A DNA stretch of 64,000 nucleotides from Panulirus ornatus (GCF_036320965.1 NC_092264.1:19353585-19417584), one strand, 5' to 3'; counted from the first letter of the stretch, positions 35,613 through 46,685 are shown. Translations and numbers: made by a program. Notes: generated by a model from the letters alone, not told the origin.

Positions 35613-37710
35613 TCATATACTATCATATATTACATCATATACTATGACGATGGAATCAGGCATGTCCAACTGTTAAAACAGAATAATGGATTAGAAGCTG
35701 GCACGCACACCACCAAAGGTAGTCTCGCCTACATTAAAACAGGCCCCACCCCTACCTACCTAAACCAGGCCACACCTTATCTACTTAAATCAAGCCCCAC
35801 CAAACCTCGCTCACCCACCAACGTTGGGCCTATCACTCTAACATTATCTACATAAATCAAGCCTCACCAAATCTCACCTTACTTGGGCAGAAGCAAGCCA
35901 TAGTAGTTAAACCAAAAGGTTGTCATTTCCCAAAGTTGATTTCGATGCAGAACTAAAATGGACTTTCCTCCAGAGTATAATGTACCCAGCCTGCATAAGT
36001 TATTCAGTGCTCCAGCAGGGTAGAATATACCAATTCAGTCCAGTAAGCAGTACAAGTTAAGTTGAAAATAGAAGGAAGGCAACGACAAGATTCCTCATGA
36101 CTCCAAGACATAACTGGATAGTGTCTTCCAAGGTGTAGAAGACCACCAAGGTTGCTCAACATAGAACAGCGATGGACTGAAACAGCCTGGGATGCGAGTC
36201 CTTCAGGAAGAAAATATGGTCACAGACCAAGTCTTGTGGTAGAAGACAGTTCGAAAGAAACATATGGTCCTCTCCGTCTGATTATCAAATTCACTACAGC
36301 TTTGTTATCTTTTGGTGTAGCCAGGTGAACAAAATCCAGTACACAGTTGTAGCTGAAAATATGTGATTTTTATTACGTTACTTAAGTAAATCTATTCTGG
36401 TTGGTTTTTATCTACATAGCATAAGTGGTATGTTTTGGCCTCTTGTGGATATCCGTCACACACTGGTGTGGAGGACAGCGCGGAAGGCACACTGGCACTC
36501 ATGTCTCTGGAGTGTCTTTTAACGACTATGATCCGGTCATCAGGGGATGTAGTACCATGACGATGGTCCAGGTGCCTCGGGAGGGAAGAGTTTCCTCGAA
36601 TTTCATATTTCATCCGATGGCACCTTATACTCACTTTAGTTTGCTGGGCTGTATCAGACCACGTCCTCAACAAATATATCTTCGTGTGAAGCTCTTGCAA
36701 ATTTCCTCTAATATGAAATTCGCCCGCCGCTTCATCATGGTATTGATACTAATTCAACCTGGACACCGCCAAAGAGCGACGTCGTAACAATAATTTCACC
36801 AGGACTTTAGCGAGATTGATAAGAATGTACCCAGCAACCTTGAGGGTTAAGCTTAGCCAGGGATGAGTACAGGACGAGGGAGGGTGCGGGCCCTCACACT
36901 ACACCAGCAGATATTTTAGTTCACCGAGAAATAATTATACAACACCTACTGCTTGGGTCGTCTTGCGACGCAGGCCTTTCTCAAAAACTTTGCGTCGGCA
37001 GTATATAGTACAAGCGCTAGTCCAAGGTAGAACGTTTAACGACAGTTGTACCACTGTGTCTGTACTTGGCCAATTAAACGGCAGACATGATACTCAACAA
37101 TCTCTGAGTGGATGAGCAAAATATACGTCATTTCCCCCATATACATTTTTCGTGTATATTCCTGGCACGGTTAACAAGACAAGCATGTTCCTCGCCTGAC
37201 CTGAGAACTTAGTTCAAAACTCCTTTTAGCTAATACATATAATTGCAGAATGTGGTCATCACGCTCATTAAGATTCGTGGCAACGCAAGTGAACCTTCCT
37301 CTAGATTTCACGTGAGTCGTTTCATATGCGTTCACTACAAACCCTTCCAAGCCAACTTGTAGCGTAGCCTCTCACCGTACAGTTTGTCGGCGGCGGGACT
37401 TGGGATATGTTCATTCCACTTACCATGTTATCCTCACGTGGCGTGAGGCTAACCGTGCTGTTACCAGTCTTGTCCAGACCATTTTTCATACACATGACTC
37501 GTTATGTTTACTTTAAATGACAAGGAAAATACCACGTGATTATTATTTGTTACGGGAGAAGGCTAAATTTACACCTGTGTTGCCCCGTCACAACCTGGTG
37601 TATATAATGTTTGTACTACTACTACTACACCCCGCCCCCACATACATATGACCCAGGAGGTAGGGTACACCAGACCCAGGATACTATCATGACGGTACGT
37701 GTACACCCAG
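35613..37710. other. Intron 1 sequence without a recognised gene
   Basis: Contains a degraded repeat at 35735-35885 (ttaaatcaagccccaccaaa recurring three or four times) and a perfect 13-bp inverted repeat, cgaatttcatatt at 36597-36609 and its complement at 36710-36722. Opposed frames of 102 and 120 codons cross 36392-36787 but lack known motifs. The last about 100 bases lead to the exon acceptor at 37710. Confidence 0.5.
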
Positions 37711-37884
37711 GTCTGAGGCCGTACCGGGGGAAGGTGAGCAGCAAGTGCCTGCGGGTGCTGGGCGCGGTGTGGCGGGCCACCTTCGCACGGGTCGGGGAGG
37801 ACTGGGTCTTCCTGGCCGTCCTGGGGGTCGTCATGGCCATCATATCCTTCATCATGGACTACGGCATCGCCATGTGTAATAAAG
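37711..37884 (+). CDS. ClC-a: ClC-2 type chloride channel, exon with first membrane helix
   Basis: Encodes a basic cytoplasmic stretch (RPYRGKVSSKCLRVLGAVW) then RVGEDWVFLAVLGVVMAI and SFIMDYGIAMCNK. The RxGEDWxFLxxLGxxMAxxSFxMDxGI pattern is the first membrane helix region (helix B) of ClC-2 channels. The chosen acceptor is tacacccag at 37710, giving phase 1 entry (G+GT), matching the phase 1 end of the exon at 27115. The donor aaag/gtacgt at 37885 leaves phase 1. Length is 174 bases, 58 codons. A second in-phase acceptor at 37656 (cccag/ga) would add 54 bases without a stop, so the 5' edge is uncertain; the 3' edge is firm. Confidence 0.9.
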
Positions 37885-38049
37885 GTACGTACGTATGTAT
37901 GTATCTCTTCCTTCCTCCCCTACCATCCTGACCTTCCCTCTGTCCATCTTGGTAGCTTTAGATCATGATTTATCTGTACGTACACATACCTGTGGCTATA
38001 TTTGTCTCTCTGTCTGCTTCTGTGCAGTTACATAATTGTAATTACATAT

Positions 38050-38070
38050 TTGTGTGTGTGTGTGTGTGTG

Positions 38071-38144
<74 letters not shown>
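38050..38144. repeat. (TG)n then (GA)n microsatellite
   Basis: About 11 TG followed by about 36 GA dinucleotides, 165 bp after the exon donor at 37885. Confidence 0.97.
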
Positions 38145-38147
<3 letters not shown>

Positions 38148-38660
38148 GCAAAGCGTTACGTACATACAGACCCAAAGTCCAAGCGAGGTGGTCTGGCCTT
38201 AACGATACCTTACAAAACATAAAACGGCCTTGAAAGCAGTTGAAGAAAAGATAGAGTCGGTACGAGTGGCGTAGGGGCGACGATAGTTACGTGTGAGCAG
38301 ATGAACTCCACCTTAGTAAGGTATATGTTAACACGAAATCAGCAGCTGAGGTGTATGTGCCATGCTGTGTCCACCTGGCGGGGAGGTGCATCACACTGTC
38401 ACTGGAGACAACCCTTCCCAGGAGAGTGTACCCTGCGGCAAGACGGTGCGACCCTTGCATACGACGGTGCGAAGGTCGTACTATAGTGTTAAAGGCTCAT
38501 ATCATGGTGCTCAAGTGGCTGACGACCAAACGAGAGTCGTCAGGAGTAGAGTGTCAGTGAAAGATAGAGTAAGTATGCGAGTGGACTGAGGCAACAGTTG
38601 TAGAGAATGATGTAATATTTCAAGATCCAAATGAGATATTCAAAGATATTGTCACTTCAG
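38145..38660. other. No feature recognised
   Basis: Unique-looking sequence; open frames of 61-75 codons overlap in several phases at 38301-38589 and have no known motif. No gene seen. Confidence 0.5.
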
Positions 38661-39830
38661 GACGCAACCGGGCCAACACAGCCTGCAGGTCTTGAAAGCA
38701 TTGAAATATCTGGAAAAAAACATAAAGAGACTGCTGGAGGTATATAGGGCTCACGGTCCTCATGACGTGGCCAGATTTACTGAAGGATTTGTTCCACGTG
38801 TTCTAGAGGAGGGTAGAGGTAAGAGAGTGGAAGAAGGGCACATGTGCTACTTGATATCATTAAGGGGAGCAGGGTGTTGCACTGAGCGACAAAGTCTTCT
38901 GACAAATTTACAATTGAAATACTTGAAAAAATAATTGGAAAGCAAACGGATGACTGCTTGCAAGGGAGAAACTGCTTGATTGAGAGTAAATGCGCATGCT
39001 GTTACAGGATATGTGTAACTCATCACTTAGACCTGTGTGATAGATGTCCATTATAGATACAAGGTAAGCATGGGCGGGCCAGCCAGTGCCTGTACCATAT
39101 ATCAGGTTTGTAAAGAAAGCGGATCTTCGGGCAGGAGTTAGGAAGAAACTCCTTGTATGGACAGAATCTTAGCTGGATGGAGAGGAACAAATGTCATAGG
39201 AGCCTTTGGAAGCGGCTGGAGGCTGGGATGATTGATTCCCAGCACTTGACTAATGCAGTTTGTGGACGATGCCTTGGTCATGCGGGAAGTAAGTGCCATG
39301 ATCATGCGGGAAGTAAAGTCATGAAAATTTGATCAACTTGATACCAGGCAAGAGAAATAGAGTTGGTGTGATGTGTTGTTGATGAGATACAACACAAGTA
39401 AACATGGTATGTACTGAGGATGGCACACGGTGAAAGATCAACTCCAAACTAATATTATCCAGCAGGAAATATGCTGCAGGAATTTGCGTTTGAGAAGAAC
39501 TTGTTAATCAACGTTGTAACTTACTTGTCGCCAGAATCTCACCTTAGAAAAATTTAAGGAAGATTAACTGTTTACAAATATTAGAATCTCATAAGTACGT
39601 ATTGAACCAAAACTGGACTATGTTACTCAAGTATGGTCATCACACTTTTAGAAGAACAAAGAACTAACTGAGAATGTTCAGTGGAGGGCAACAATGATGG
39701 TACCAGAGTTAAGATGGCTGAGTTACGCGACGGGTTAGAGACCACAAATTTGTCCATCGTAAAAGACAAAAGAATAAGAGGTGACTTGAGTACAACCTTA
39801 TGTTTGGAAACAAGCTTGGTGTCACCCACT
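38661..39830 (+). pseudogene. CR1-like LINE copy, decayed
   Basis: Translation through stops gives ARFTEGFVPRVLEEGRGKR, LEKIIGKQTDDCLQGRN near 38925 (compare LEKIIRKQMDDFLHRRNY in the antisense copy near 61560), degraded palm sequence, then PKLDYVTQVWSSHF near 39610 and GDLSTTL near 39785. The last two match the post-palm LEYxSQVWxxHL and RGDLIxT blocks of the other copies here. It joins directly to the next copy at about 39830. Confidence 0.65.
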
Positions 39831-40137
39831 TCGAAAGATGCACGGAATGAGTATAACAGGATAAGAAATGAAGAACAAATGAACTTTGAAAAAGATATTG
39901 TGGTCAAGGCAGGTGAAAATCCAAAAGTTTTCCATCAGATCATCAGGTCAATTGTCAGTTAAGGAAGAGCGAGTCATAGTAAGGCTTCAAATGGAAAATA
40001 TGTTGAGGATGATGCAAGTATATGTAAGGAACTTAGTAATAAGTTCAAAAGTTTTACCATAGTGAAAAACACCAAAGCTTCACCACCAGTGAAATGGAAT
40101 GGGAGTTTTTGGAAATCGTTGAGATATTTAGAAAGAT
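39831..40137 (+). pseudogene. CR1-like LINE copy, part 1, interrupted by RTE insertion
   Basis: Reads KDARNEYNRIRNEEQMNFEK, PKVFHQIIRSIVS, then after a stop VEDDASICKELSNKFKSF and SPPVKWNGSFWKSL. This is the linker between endonuclease and reverse transcriptase. It stops at atttagaaagat (40126-40137), the target site of the RTE copy C, and resumes at 42735. Confidence 0.75.
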
Positions 40138-42722
40138 ATACATAAGATATACATAAGTATACTTATGTAAGTAGGAGAGATGGCCAGAGAGCGTTATTGG
40201 ATTACGTGTTAATTGACAGGCGTGCGAAAGAGAGACTTTTGGATGTTAATGTGCTGAGAGGTGCAACTGGAGGGATGTCTGATCATTATCTTGTGGAGGC
40301 TAAGGTGAAGATTTGTATGGGTTTTCAGAAAAGAAGAGTGAATATTGGGGTGAAGAGGGTGGTGAGAGTAAGTGAGCTTGGGAAGGAGACCTGTGTGAGG
40401 AAGTACCAGGAGAGACTGAGTACAGAATGGAAAAAGGTGAGAACAATGGAAGTAAGGGGAGTGGGGGAGGAATGGGATGTATTTAGGGAATCAGGGATGG
40501 ATTGCGCAAAAGATGCTTGTGGCATGAGAAGAGTGGGAGGTGGGTTGATTAGAAAGGGTAGTGAGTGGTGGGATGAAGAAGTAAGAGTATTAGTGAAAGA
40601 GAAGAGAGAGGCATTTGGACGATTTTTGCAGGGAAAAAATGCAATTGAGTGGGAGATGTATAAAAGAAAGAGACAGGAGGTCAAGAGAAAGGTGCAAGAG
40701 GTGAAAAAAAGGGCAAATGAGAGTTGGGGTGAGAGAGTATCATTAAATTTTAGGGAGAATAAAAAGATGTTCTGGAAGGAGGTAAATAAAGTGCGTAAGA
40801 CTAGGGAGCAAATGGGAACATCAGTGAAGGGCGCAAATGGGGAGGTGATAACAAGTAGTGGTGATGTGAGAAGGAGATGGAGTGAGTATTTTGAAGGTTT
40901 GTTGAATGTGTTTGATGATAGAGTGGCAGATATAGGGTGTTTTGGTCGAGGTGGTGTGCAAAGTGAGAGGGTTAGGGAAAATGATTTGGTAAACAGAGAA
41001 GAGGTAGTGAAAGCTTTGCGGAAGATGAAAGCCGGCAAGGCAGCAGGTTTGGATGGTATTGCAGTGGAATTTATTAAAAAAGGGGGTGACTGTATTGTTG
41101 ACTGGTTGGTAAGGTTATTTAATGTATGTATGACTCATGGTGAGGTGCCTGAGGATTGGCGGAATGCGTGCATAGTGCCATTGTACAAAGGCAAAGGGGA
41201 TAAGAGTGAGTGCTCAAATTACAGAGGTATAAGTTTGTTGAGTATTCCTGGTAAATTATATGGGAGGGTATTGATTGAGAGGGTGAAGGCATGTACAGAG
41301 CATCAGATTGGGGAAGAGCAGTGTGGTTTCAGAAGTGGTAGAGGATGTGTGGATCAGGTGTTTGCTTTGAAGAATGTATGTGAGAAATACTTAGAAAAGC
41401 AAATGGATTTGTATGTAGCATTTATGGATCTGGAGAAGGCATATGATAGAGTTGATAGAGATGCTCTGTGGAAGGTATTAAGAATATATGGTGTGGGAGG
41501 AAAGTTGTTAGAAGCAGTGAAAAGTTTTTATCGAGGATGTAAGGCATGTGTACGTGTAGGAAGAGAGGAAAGTGATTGGTTCTCAGTGAATGTAGGTTTG
41601 CGGCAGGGGTGTGTGATGTCTCCATGGTTGTTTAATTTGTTTATGGATGGGGTTGTTAGGGAGGTAAATGCAAGAGTTTTGGAAAGAGGGGCAAGTATGA
41701 AGTCTGTTGGGGATGAGAGAGCTTGGGAAGTGAGTCAGTTGTTGTTCGCTGATGATACAGCGCTGGTGGCTGATTCATGTGAGAAACTGCAGAAGCTGGT
41801 GACTGAGTTTGGTAAAGTGTGTGGAAGAAGAAAGTTAAGAGTAAATGTGAATAAGAGCAAGGTTATTAGGTACAGTAGGGTTGAGGGTCAAGTCAGTTGG
41901 GAGGTGAGTTTGAATGGAGAAAAACTGGAGGAAGTGAAGTGTTTTAGATATCTGGGAGTGGATCTGGCAGCGGATGGAACCATGGAAGCGGAAGTGGATC
42001 ATAGGGTGGGGGAGGGGGCGAAAATTCTGGGGGCCTTGAAGAATGTGTGGAAGTCGAGAACATTATCTCGGAAAGCAAAAATGGGTATGTTTGAAGGAAT
42101 AGTGGTTCCAACAATGTTGTATGGTTGCGAGGCGTGGGCTATGGATAGAGTTGTGCGCAGGAGGATGGATGTGCTGGAAATGAGATGTTTGAGGACAATG
42201 TGTGGTGTGAGGTGGTTTGATCGAGTGAGTAACGTAAGGGTAAGAGAGATGTGTGGAAATAAAAAGAGCGTGGTTGAGAGAGCAGAAGAGGGTGTTTTGA
42301 AGTGGTTTGGGCACATGGAGAGAATGAGTGAGGAAAGATTGACCAAGAGGATATATGTGTCGGAGGTGGAGGGAACGAGGAGAAGAGGGAGACCAAATTG
42401 GAGGTGGAAAGATGGAGTGAAAAAGATTTTGTGTGATCGGGGCCTGAACATGCAGGAGGGTGAAAGGAGGGCAAGGAATAGAGTGAATTGGAGCGATGTG
42501 GTATACCGGGGTTGACGTGCTGTCAGTGGATTGAATCAAGGCATGTGAAGCGTCTGGGGTAAACCATGGAAAGCTGTGTAGGTATGTATATTTGCGTGTG
42601 TGGACGTATGTATATACATGTGTATGGGGGGGGGGGGTTGGGCCATTTCTTTCGTCTGTTTCCTTGCGCTACCTCGCAAACGCGGGAGACAGCGACAAAG
42701 TATAATAATAAAAAAAAAAGAA
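40138..42722 (+). mobile_element. RTE LINE copy C, young insertion with target-site duplication
   Basis: A 5'-truncated RTE element flanked by the 12-bp direct repeat atttagaaagat (40126-40137 and 42723-42734). It starts near the end of the endonuclease domain, has an open frame to 42515, a 3' UTR with the cgctacctcgcaaacgcggg tail and a short taataataaaaaaaaaa end. It is nested in an older CR1-like LINE. Orientation is the same as the chloride channel gene, within intron 2. Confidence 0.95.
40146..42515 (+). CDS. RTE LINE polyprotein, truncated endonuclease plus intact reverse transcriptase
   Basis: An uninterrupted frame of 789 sense codons, open from DIHKYTYVSRRDGQRALLDY (no ATG of its own at the 5' edge) to the TGA at 42513-42515. 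It contains the last endonuclease motif GMSDHYLVEAKV (about 40275), a linker, GLDGIAVEFIKKGGDC (41047), VPEDWRNACIVPLYKGKGDK, GISLLSIPGKLYGRVL, FRSGRGCVDQ, YVAFMDLEKAYDRVDRD (the first catalytic Asp block), VGLRQGCVMSPWLFN, LLFADDTALVADS (two catalytic Asp, about 41747) and the C-terminal region ending VVYRG. A full RTE protein is about 1,000 residues, so roughly 200 N-terminal residues (most of the endonuclease) are missing. The reverse transcriptase looks intact; expression would need an outside promoter, possibly read-through from the host gene. Confidence 0.9.
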   Translation, partial: DIHKYTYVSRRDGQRALLDYVLIDRRAKERLLDVNVLRGATGGMSDHYLVEAKVKICMGFQKRRVNIGVKRVVRVSELGKETCVRKYQERLSTEWKKVRTMEVRGVGEEWDVFRESGMDCAKDACGMRRVGGGLIRKGSEWWDEEVRVLVKEKREAFGRFLQGKNAIEWEMYKRKRQEVKRKVQEVKKRANESWGERVSLNFRENKKMFWKEVNKVRKTREQMGTSVKGANGEVITSSGDVRRRWSEYFEGLLNVFDDRVADIGCFGRGGVQSERVRENDLVNREEVVKALRKMKAGKAAGLDGIAVEFIKKGGDCIVDWLVRLFNVCMTHGEVPEDWRNACIVPLYKGKGDKSECSNYRGISLLSIPGKLYGRVLIERVKACTEHQIGEEQCGFRSGRGCVDQVFALKNVCEKYLEKQMDLYVAFMDLEKAYDRVDRDALWKVLRIYGVGGKLLEAVKSFYRGCKACVRVGREESDWFSVNVGLRQGCVMSPWLFNLFMDGVVREVNARVLERGASMKSVGDERAWEVSQLLFADDTALVADSCEKLQKLVTEFGKVCGRRKLRVNVNKSKVIRYSRVEGQVSWEVSLNGEKLEEVKCFRYLGVDLAADGTMEAEVDHRVGEGAKILGALKNVWKSRTLSRKAKMGMFEGIVVPTMLYGCEAWAMDRVVRRRMDVLEMRCLRTMCGVRWFDRVSNVRVREMCGNKKSVVERAEEGVLKWFGHMERMSEERLTKRIYVSEVEGTRRRGRPNWRWKDGVKKILCDRGLNMQEGERRARNRVNWSDVVYRG

Positions 42723-42734
42723 ATTTAGAAAGAT

Positions 42735-44140
42735 GTTAACAGAATACGAGGACTTCTGCAGATACATCAGAATTATCGTTCAATATGTCTGTGGAAAGTG
42801 GCATAATGTTAAGGGAATGGAGAAGGGCAAACGTCACAACTACATTTAAGAAGACCGAGAATAGGCGCTGACCTTCAGACAAGGCTCACTAACGAGCGTA
42901 GTATGTAAGGTTCTGGAAAAGAGTATTAGAAAGCAAGTGAATGGCTTTCTACAGAGGAGAAACTACGCAACTGAGACAACATGGTTTTATGGGAAGGGGA
43001 GGTCTTATGTAACTAACCTCTTGTTTTTCTACGAGATAGTGAGCTCTGTCCAGGACAAAAGGGAAGTCTGGATAAACTGTGAGTATCTGGACTACCAGAA
43101 AGCATTTGACACCTTATCGCATGGGAGCCTGTTTGAGATGTATCAGGCAGGAATAAGGGAGAAACACCCTTGATGGATGGAAGATTATCTCAGTAAGAGG
43201 GAACGGACTCATGTTAGTGGATCCTTTTCGACATGGGTCGAGGTGGCCAGCGGAGAGCCACAGGGTTCGGTTCTGGGACTATTACTCTTCTTGATCTATA
43301 TCAATGACTTGTCTGAAGGTATAGAATCTTACCTGAATATATTTGCAGATGATGTACAGGTCACGAGGAAACTGAAAAGCGAGGACTGCAACAGCAAACA
43401 AGGGGACCTAAACAGACCCTAAAGTTAGTCTGATAAATGAGTGATGAATTTTACCTCAAGAAAATGTAAAGTAATGAGGATGGGAGAAAGACGTCCTCAA
43501 AATTATCTAGCAGGGGGTAAGCTTCAGGACTCTGTGTGAGATATCCTTGGGAGTCTACATCGTCGCCAGAGTCCCGCATTAGTAGAACAATAATGAAGAC
43601 CAACTGTCTGCTGGCAGATATCACAAGAGCCTTCAAGGAAATATTTCGCAAGCTGTTCATACCCTGAATAATGCCAAAACTAGAATATCCTTCTCAGGTT
43701 TGGTTACCGCACCTAAAGAAACACTAAGAACTAATAAAGAAGATCCAAAGGAGGACACCTAAGATGGTACCAGAATCAAGGGAGTTAAGTTACAGGGGAA
43801 GGCTGGAATCTTTAAATTTATCTACCCTAGAAGAGAGAAGAGTGAGGGGTGACCTGATCATAACTTTTGAATTTTTAGAACGGATCGACGATGTTGATGA
43901 TAGATAGAGCTACTAGAGAACATAACATGAAATTTTCAAGCTAAAAGACTGTTAAAGAAGATGTGAACAAGAAATTGTATGATAAGAGTGGTGGATTAAT
44001 GGACAAGATCACCTGAGACTATGGTTAATGCAGACAGCGTTAATAAATTCAAGAGGTTGTGTATGATAGTAGAGAGTCTTTAAGAGATGGGGAGGCCACG
44101 AGTGTAAAACTCCCTCCCCGTACAGTTCACATACAGTAGG
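42735..44140 (+). pseudogene. CR1-like LINE copy, part 2, reverse transcriptase
   Basis: Continues the copy interrupted at 40137: KMLTEYEDFCRYIRI, LEKSIRKQVNGFLQRRNYAT (42915), CEYLDYQKAFDTLSHGSLF (43080), after a stop at 43172 EDYLSKRERTHVSGSF, VASGEPQGSVLGLLLF and LNIFADDVQVTRKL (43335, FADD box intact). Then many stops; PKLEYPSQVWLPHLKKH, YRGRLESLNLSTLEERRVRG near 43795. The 3' end motif gtgtaaaactccctccccgt is at about 44102. Frameshifts and stops make it dead. Confidence 0.8.
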
Positions 44141-44159
44141 TAGGTAATCACACACACAC

Positions 44160-44318
44160 ACCAGCTTAAGCCAGGTACCCATTCATCGACCAGCCCCAAC
44201 GGTTGAATCAATTTCTGTTGGGTGTGGGACCGACTGCCACGCTCAGGATCCGAACCCATGTAGGCCCGTGCTGATTCATGGACGGTTGCGTTAACGACTA
44301 CACCACGACAGCCCTTGT
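44160..44318 (-). mobile_element. tRNA-derived SINE, antisense
   Basis: On the minus strand, an RNA polymerase III box A (tggtgtagtcg, complement of 44295-44305) is followed by a box B (ggttcggatcc, complement of 44246-44256), and then a body ending in gctggtcgatgaatgggtac. The spacing of about 40 bases between boxes fits a tRNA-like head. The same body, without the head, recurs at 52440-52505. Confidence 0.72.
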
Positions 44319-44337
44319 GTTTGTGGCAATGTTATGA

Positions 44338-44575
44338 ATAATCTAGTGTGTTGCAGTGCTGGTAGTACTATTGGGTGTTGCAATGCTGGTAATATTGTTT
44401 TGTGTGTTGCAGCCTGGTAATATTGTTGTGTGTTGCAGCCTGGTAATATTGTAGGGTTGCAGACTGGTAATATTGTGTTGCAGCACTGGTGATATTGTTG
44501 TGTGTTGCAGCTCTGGTAATATTGTTATGTGTTGCAGCTCTGATGATTTTGTCGTGTGTTTTGCAGCACTGGTAA

Positions 44576-44610
<35 letters not shown>

Positions 44611-46073
44611 GCGGTGCTGGTAATACTAGTGTGTGTTGCATTGCTGGTAATACTGTTGTTTGTGTTGCAGCATTGGTGATATTGTTCTTAGTATTGCAGC
44701 TCTGGTAATATTGTTGTGTGTTGCAGCACTGGATATATTGTTGTGTGTGTTGCGGTTCTGGTAATATTGTGTGTGCAGCTCTGGTAATATTATTGTGTGT
44801 TGCAGCACTCCATATATATTGTGTGTTGCAGTTCTGGTAATATTGTTGTGTGTGTTGCAGCTCTGGTAATATAGTTGTGTGTTGCAGCTCTGGTAATATT
44901 GTTGTGTGTTGCAGCTCTGGTAATACTAATGTGTGTGTTGCAGCTCTGGTGATATTGTTGTGTATGTTGCACACTGGTAATATTGTTGTGTTGCAGCTCT
45001 GGTAATATTGTTGTGTGTTGCAGCTCTGGTAATATTGTTGTGTGTTGCAGCTCTGGTAATATTGTTGTGTATGTTGCAGCACTGGTGATATTGTTGTGTG
45101 TTGCAGCTCTGGTAATACTAATGTGTGTGTTGCAGCTCTGGTTATATTGTTGTGTATGTTGCACCTCTGGTAATATTGTTGTGTGTTGCAGCTCTGGTAA
45201 TACTGTTGTTAGTGTTGCAGCTCTGGTAATATTGTTGTGTGTTGCAGCTCTGGTAATGTTTGTGTTGCATCTCTGGTAATATTGTTGTGTGTTGCAGCTC
45301 TGGTGATATTGTTGTGTGTTGCAGCTCTGGTAATACTGTTGTTAGTGTTGCAGCTCTGGTGATATTGTTGTGTGTTGCATCTCTGGTAATATTGTTGTGT
45401 GTGTTGCAGCTTTGGTAATATTGTTTTGTGTTGCAGCACTGATAACATTGTTGTGTGTTGCAGCTCTGGTAATATCGTTGTGTGTGTTGCAGCTCTGGTA
45501 ATATTGTTGTGTGTTTTGCAGCTTTGGTAGTATTGTTGTGTGTTGCAGCACTGGTAATATTGTTGTGTGTGTTGCAGCACTGGTAATATTGTTGTGTGTT
45601 GCAGCTCTGGTAATATTGTTGTGTGTGTTGCAGCTCTTGTAATATTATTGTGTGTGTTGCACCTCTGGTATAATTATTGTGTGTTGCACACTGGATATAT
45701 TGTTGTGTGTGTTGCAGCTCTGGTAATATTATTGTGTGTGTTGCAGCACTGCTAATATTGTTATGTGTGTGTTGCAGCTCTGGTAATATTGTTTTGTGTG
45801 TTACAGCACTGCTAATATTGTTATGTGTGTGTTGCAGCTCTGGTAATATTATTGTGTGTGTTGTAGCACTGGTAATATTGTTGTTTGTGTTGCAGCTTTG
45901 GTAGTATTGTTTTGTGTGTTGCAGCTCTGGTAATATTGATATGTTTGTGTTGCAGCTCTGGTAATATTATTATGTGTATTGCAGCACTGGTTATATTGTT
46001 GTGTGTGTGTTGCAGCTCTGGTAATATTATTATGTGTGTTGCAGCTCTGGTTATATTGTTGTGTGTGTTGCAG
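44338..46073 (+). repeat. 27-31 bp minisatellite carrying splice-acceptor-like units, about 60 copies
   Basis: The unit is tgttgcagctctggtaatat followed by tgttgtg, with length changes in the gt run. Each unit has ttgcag (acceptor-like) and, five bases later, gtaata (donor-like). A (GT)15 tract at 44578-44608 is an expanded unit. The last unit ends ttgcag at 46073 and this is the acceptor of the chloride channel exon. Some units read ctctggttatattg, close to the exon's own atctggttgta, suggesting the array grew from the intron-exon junction. Confidence 0.93.
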
Positions 46074-46202
46074 CACGGATCTGGTTGTACCGGGACCTGG
46101 CAAGCCATACAGCACTACAGTACCTGGCCTGGGTCTCCCTGCCTGTTTGTCTGATCCTCTTCTCTGCTGGCTTCGTGCACATCCTCGCGCCGCAGGCTGT
46201 CG
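46074..46202 (+). CDS. ClC-a: ClC-2 type chloride channel, exon between helices B and D
   Basis: Encodes ARIWLYRDLASHTALQY, then LAWVSLPVCLILFSAGFVH and ILAPQAVG when joined to its neighbours. These residues match ClC-2/ClC-a strongly; ARIWLYRDL, SLPVCLILFSAGFVH and APQ.(V/I)G are near-identical to the insect protein as I recall it. It forms the loop after helix B and most of helix C. Entry is phase 1 (G from the previous exon plus CA gives Ala); exit is phase 1 at gctgtcg/gtcagt. Length 129 bases, 43 codons. The acceptor is the final unit of the tandem array at 44338-46073. Confidence 0.95.
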
Positions 46203-46685
46203 GTCAGTAAGCCACTCATCAATCATTCTTCCTCATTTTGCCTCTCGTAACTTCATCCTCACTTCACCCTCACCCATTCCGTATTAGTCTAATGCATTTG
46301 TCTTTCTCCTGCCTCTTATGTAACTATCAACTTCTGACCTGTTTATAAGTCATATTTCCTGTACTATTTGTGTGGTGTATGGTAAGACCCATCGAAGATA
46401 TGCCCCTTCATATCAGCACTCTGTCATACCACGGAAGTTGTCCAGTCTGTGTGAGTACCAATCGCTCTTTCTCTCTACTCATTAAGATTACTCATTGATA
46501 GACTTAGATTTCCATTAATGTGTCACCCCACTCACAACTTCCTTAACGCATGATCAATCATTGTTGGTAACATCTTAATATCCCACTTTCTCAGTGACTG
46601 ATTCACTGAACCTGGCCCTCTCACCTGCCCCTCTCCATAACTATCTATATCTCTGACACCCGCTTCCTCCGGGAACTCCCATCAA
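46203..46685. other. Intron 3 start, no feature recognised
   Basis: C/T-rich unique sequence following the donor gtcagt. No gene or repeat seen. Confidence 0.5.

Noticed and set aside
36392..36787. Opposed 102- and 120-codon frames as a small gene
   Set aside because: Overlapping frames on opposite strands without motifs, splice context or polyadenylation cues; left as intron sequence.
44219..44318. A functional tRNA gene on the minus strand
   Set aside because: Boxes A and B are present, but the acceptor and anticodon stems are not convincing and the sequence continues into a SINE body that recurs at 52440.
44525..46226. Frames of 95-185 codons on both strands across 44.5-46.2 kb
   Set aside because: Explained by the 27-31 bp array; only the short part at 46074-46202 on the + strand is a real exon.
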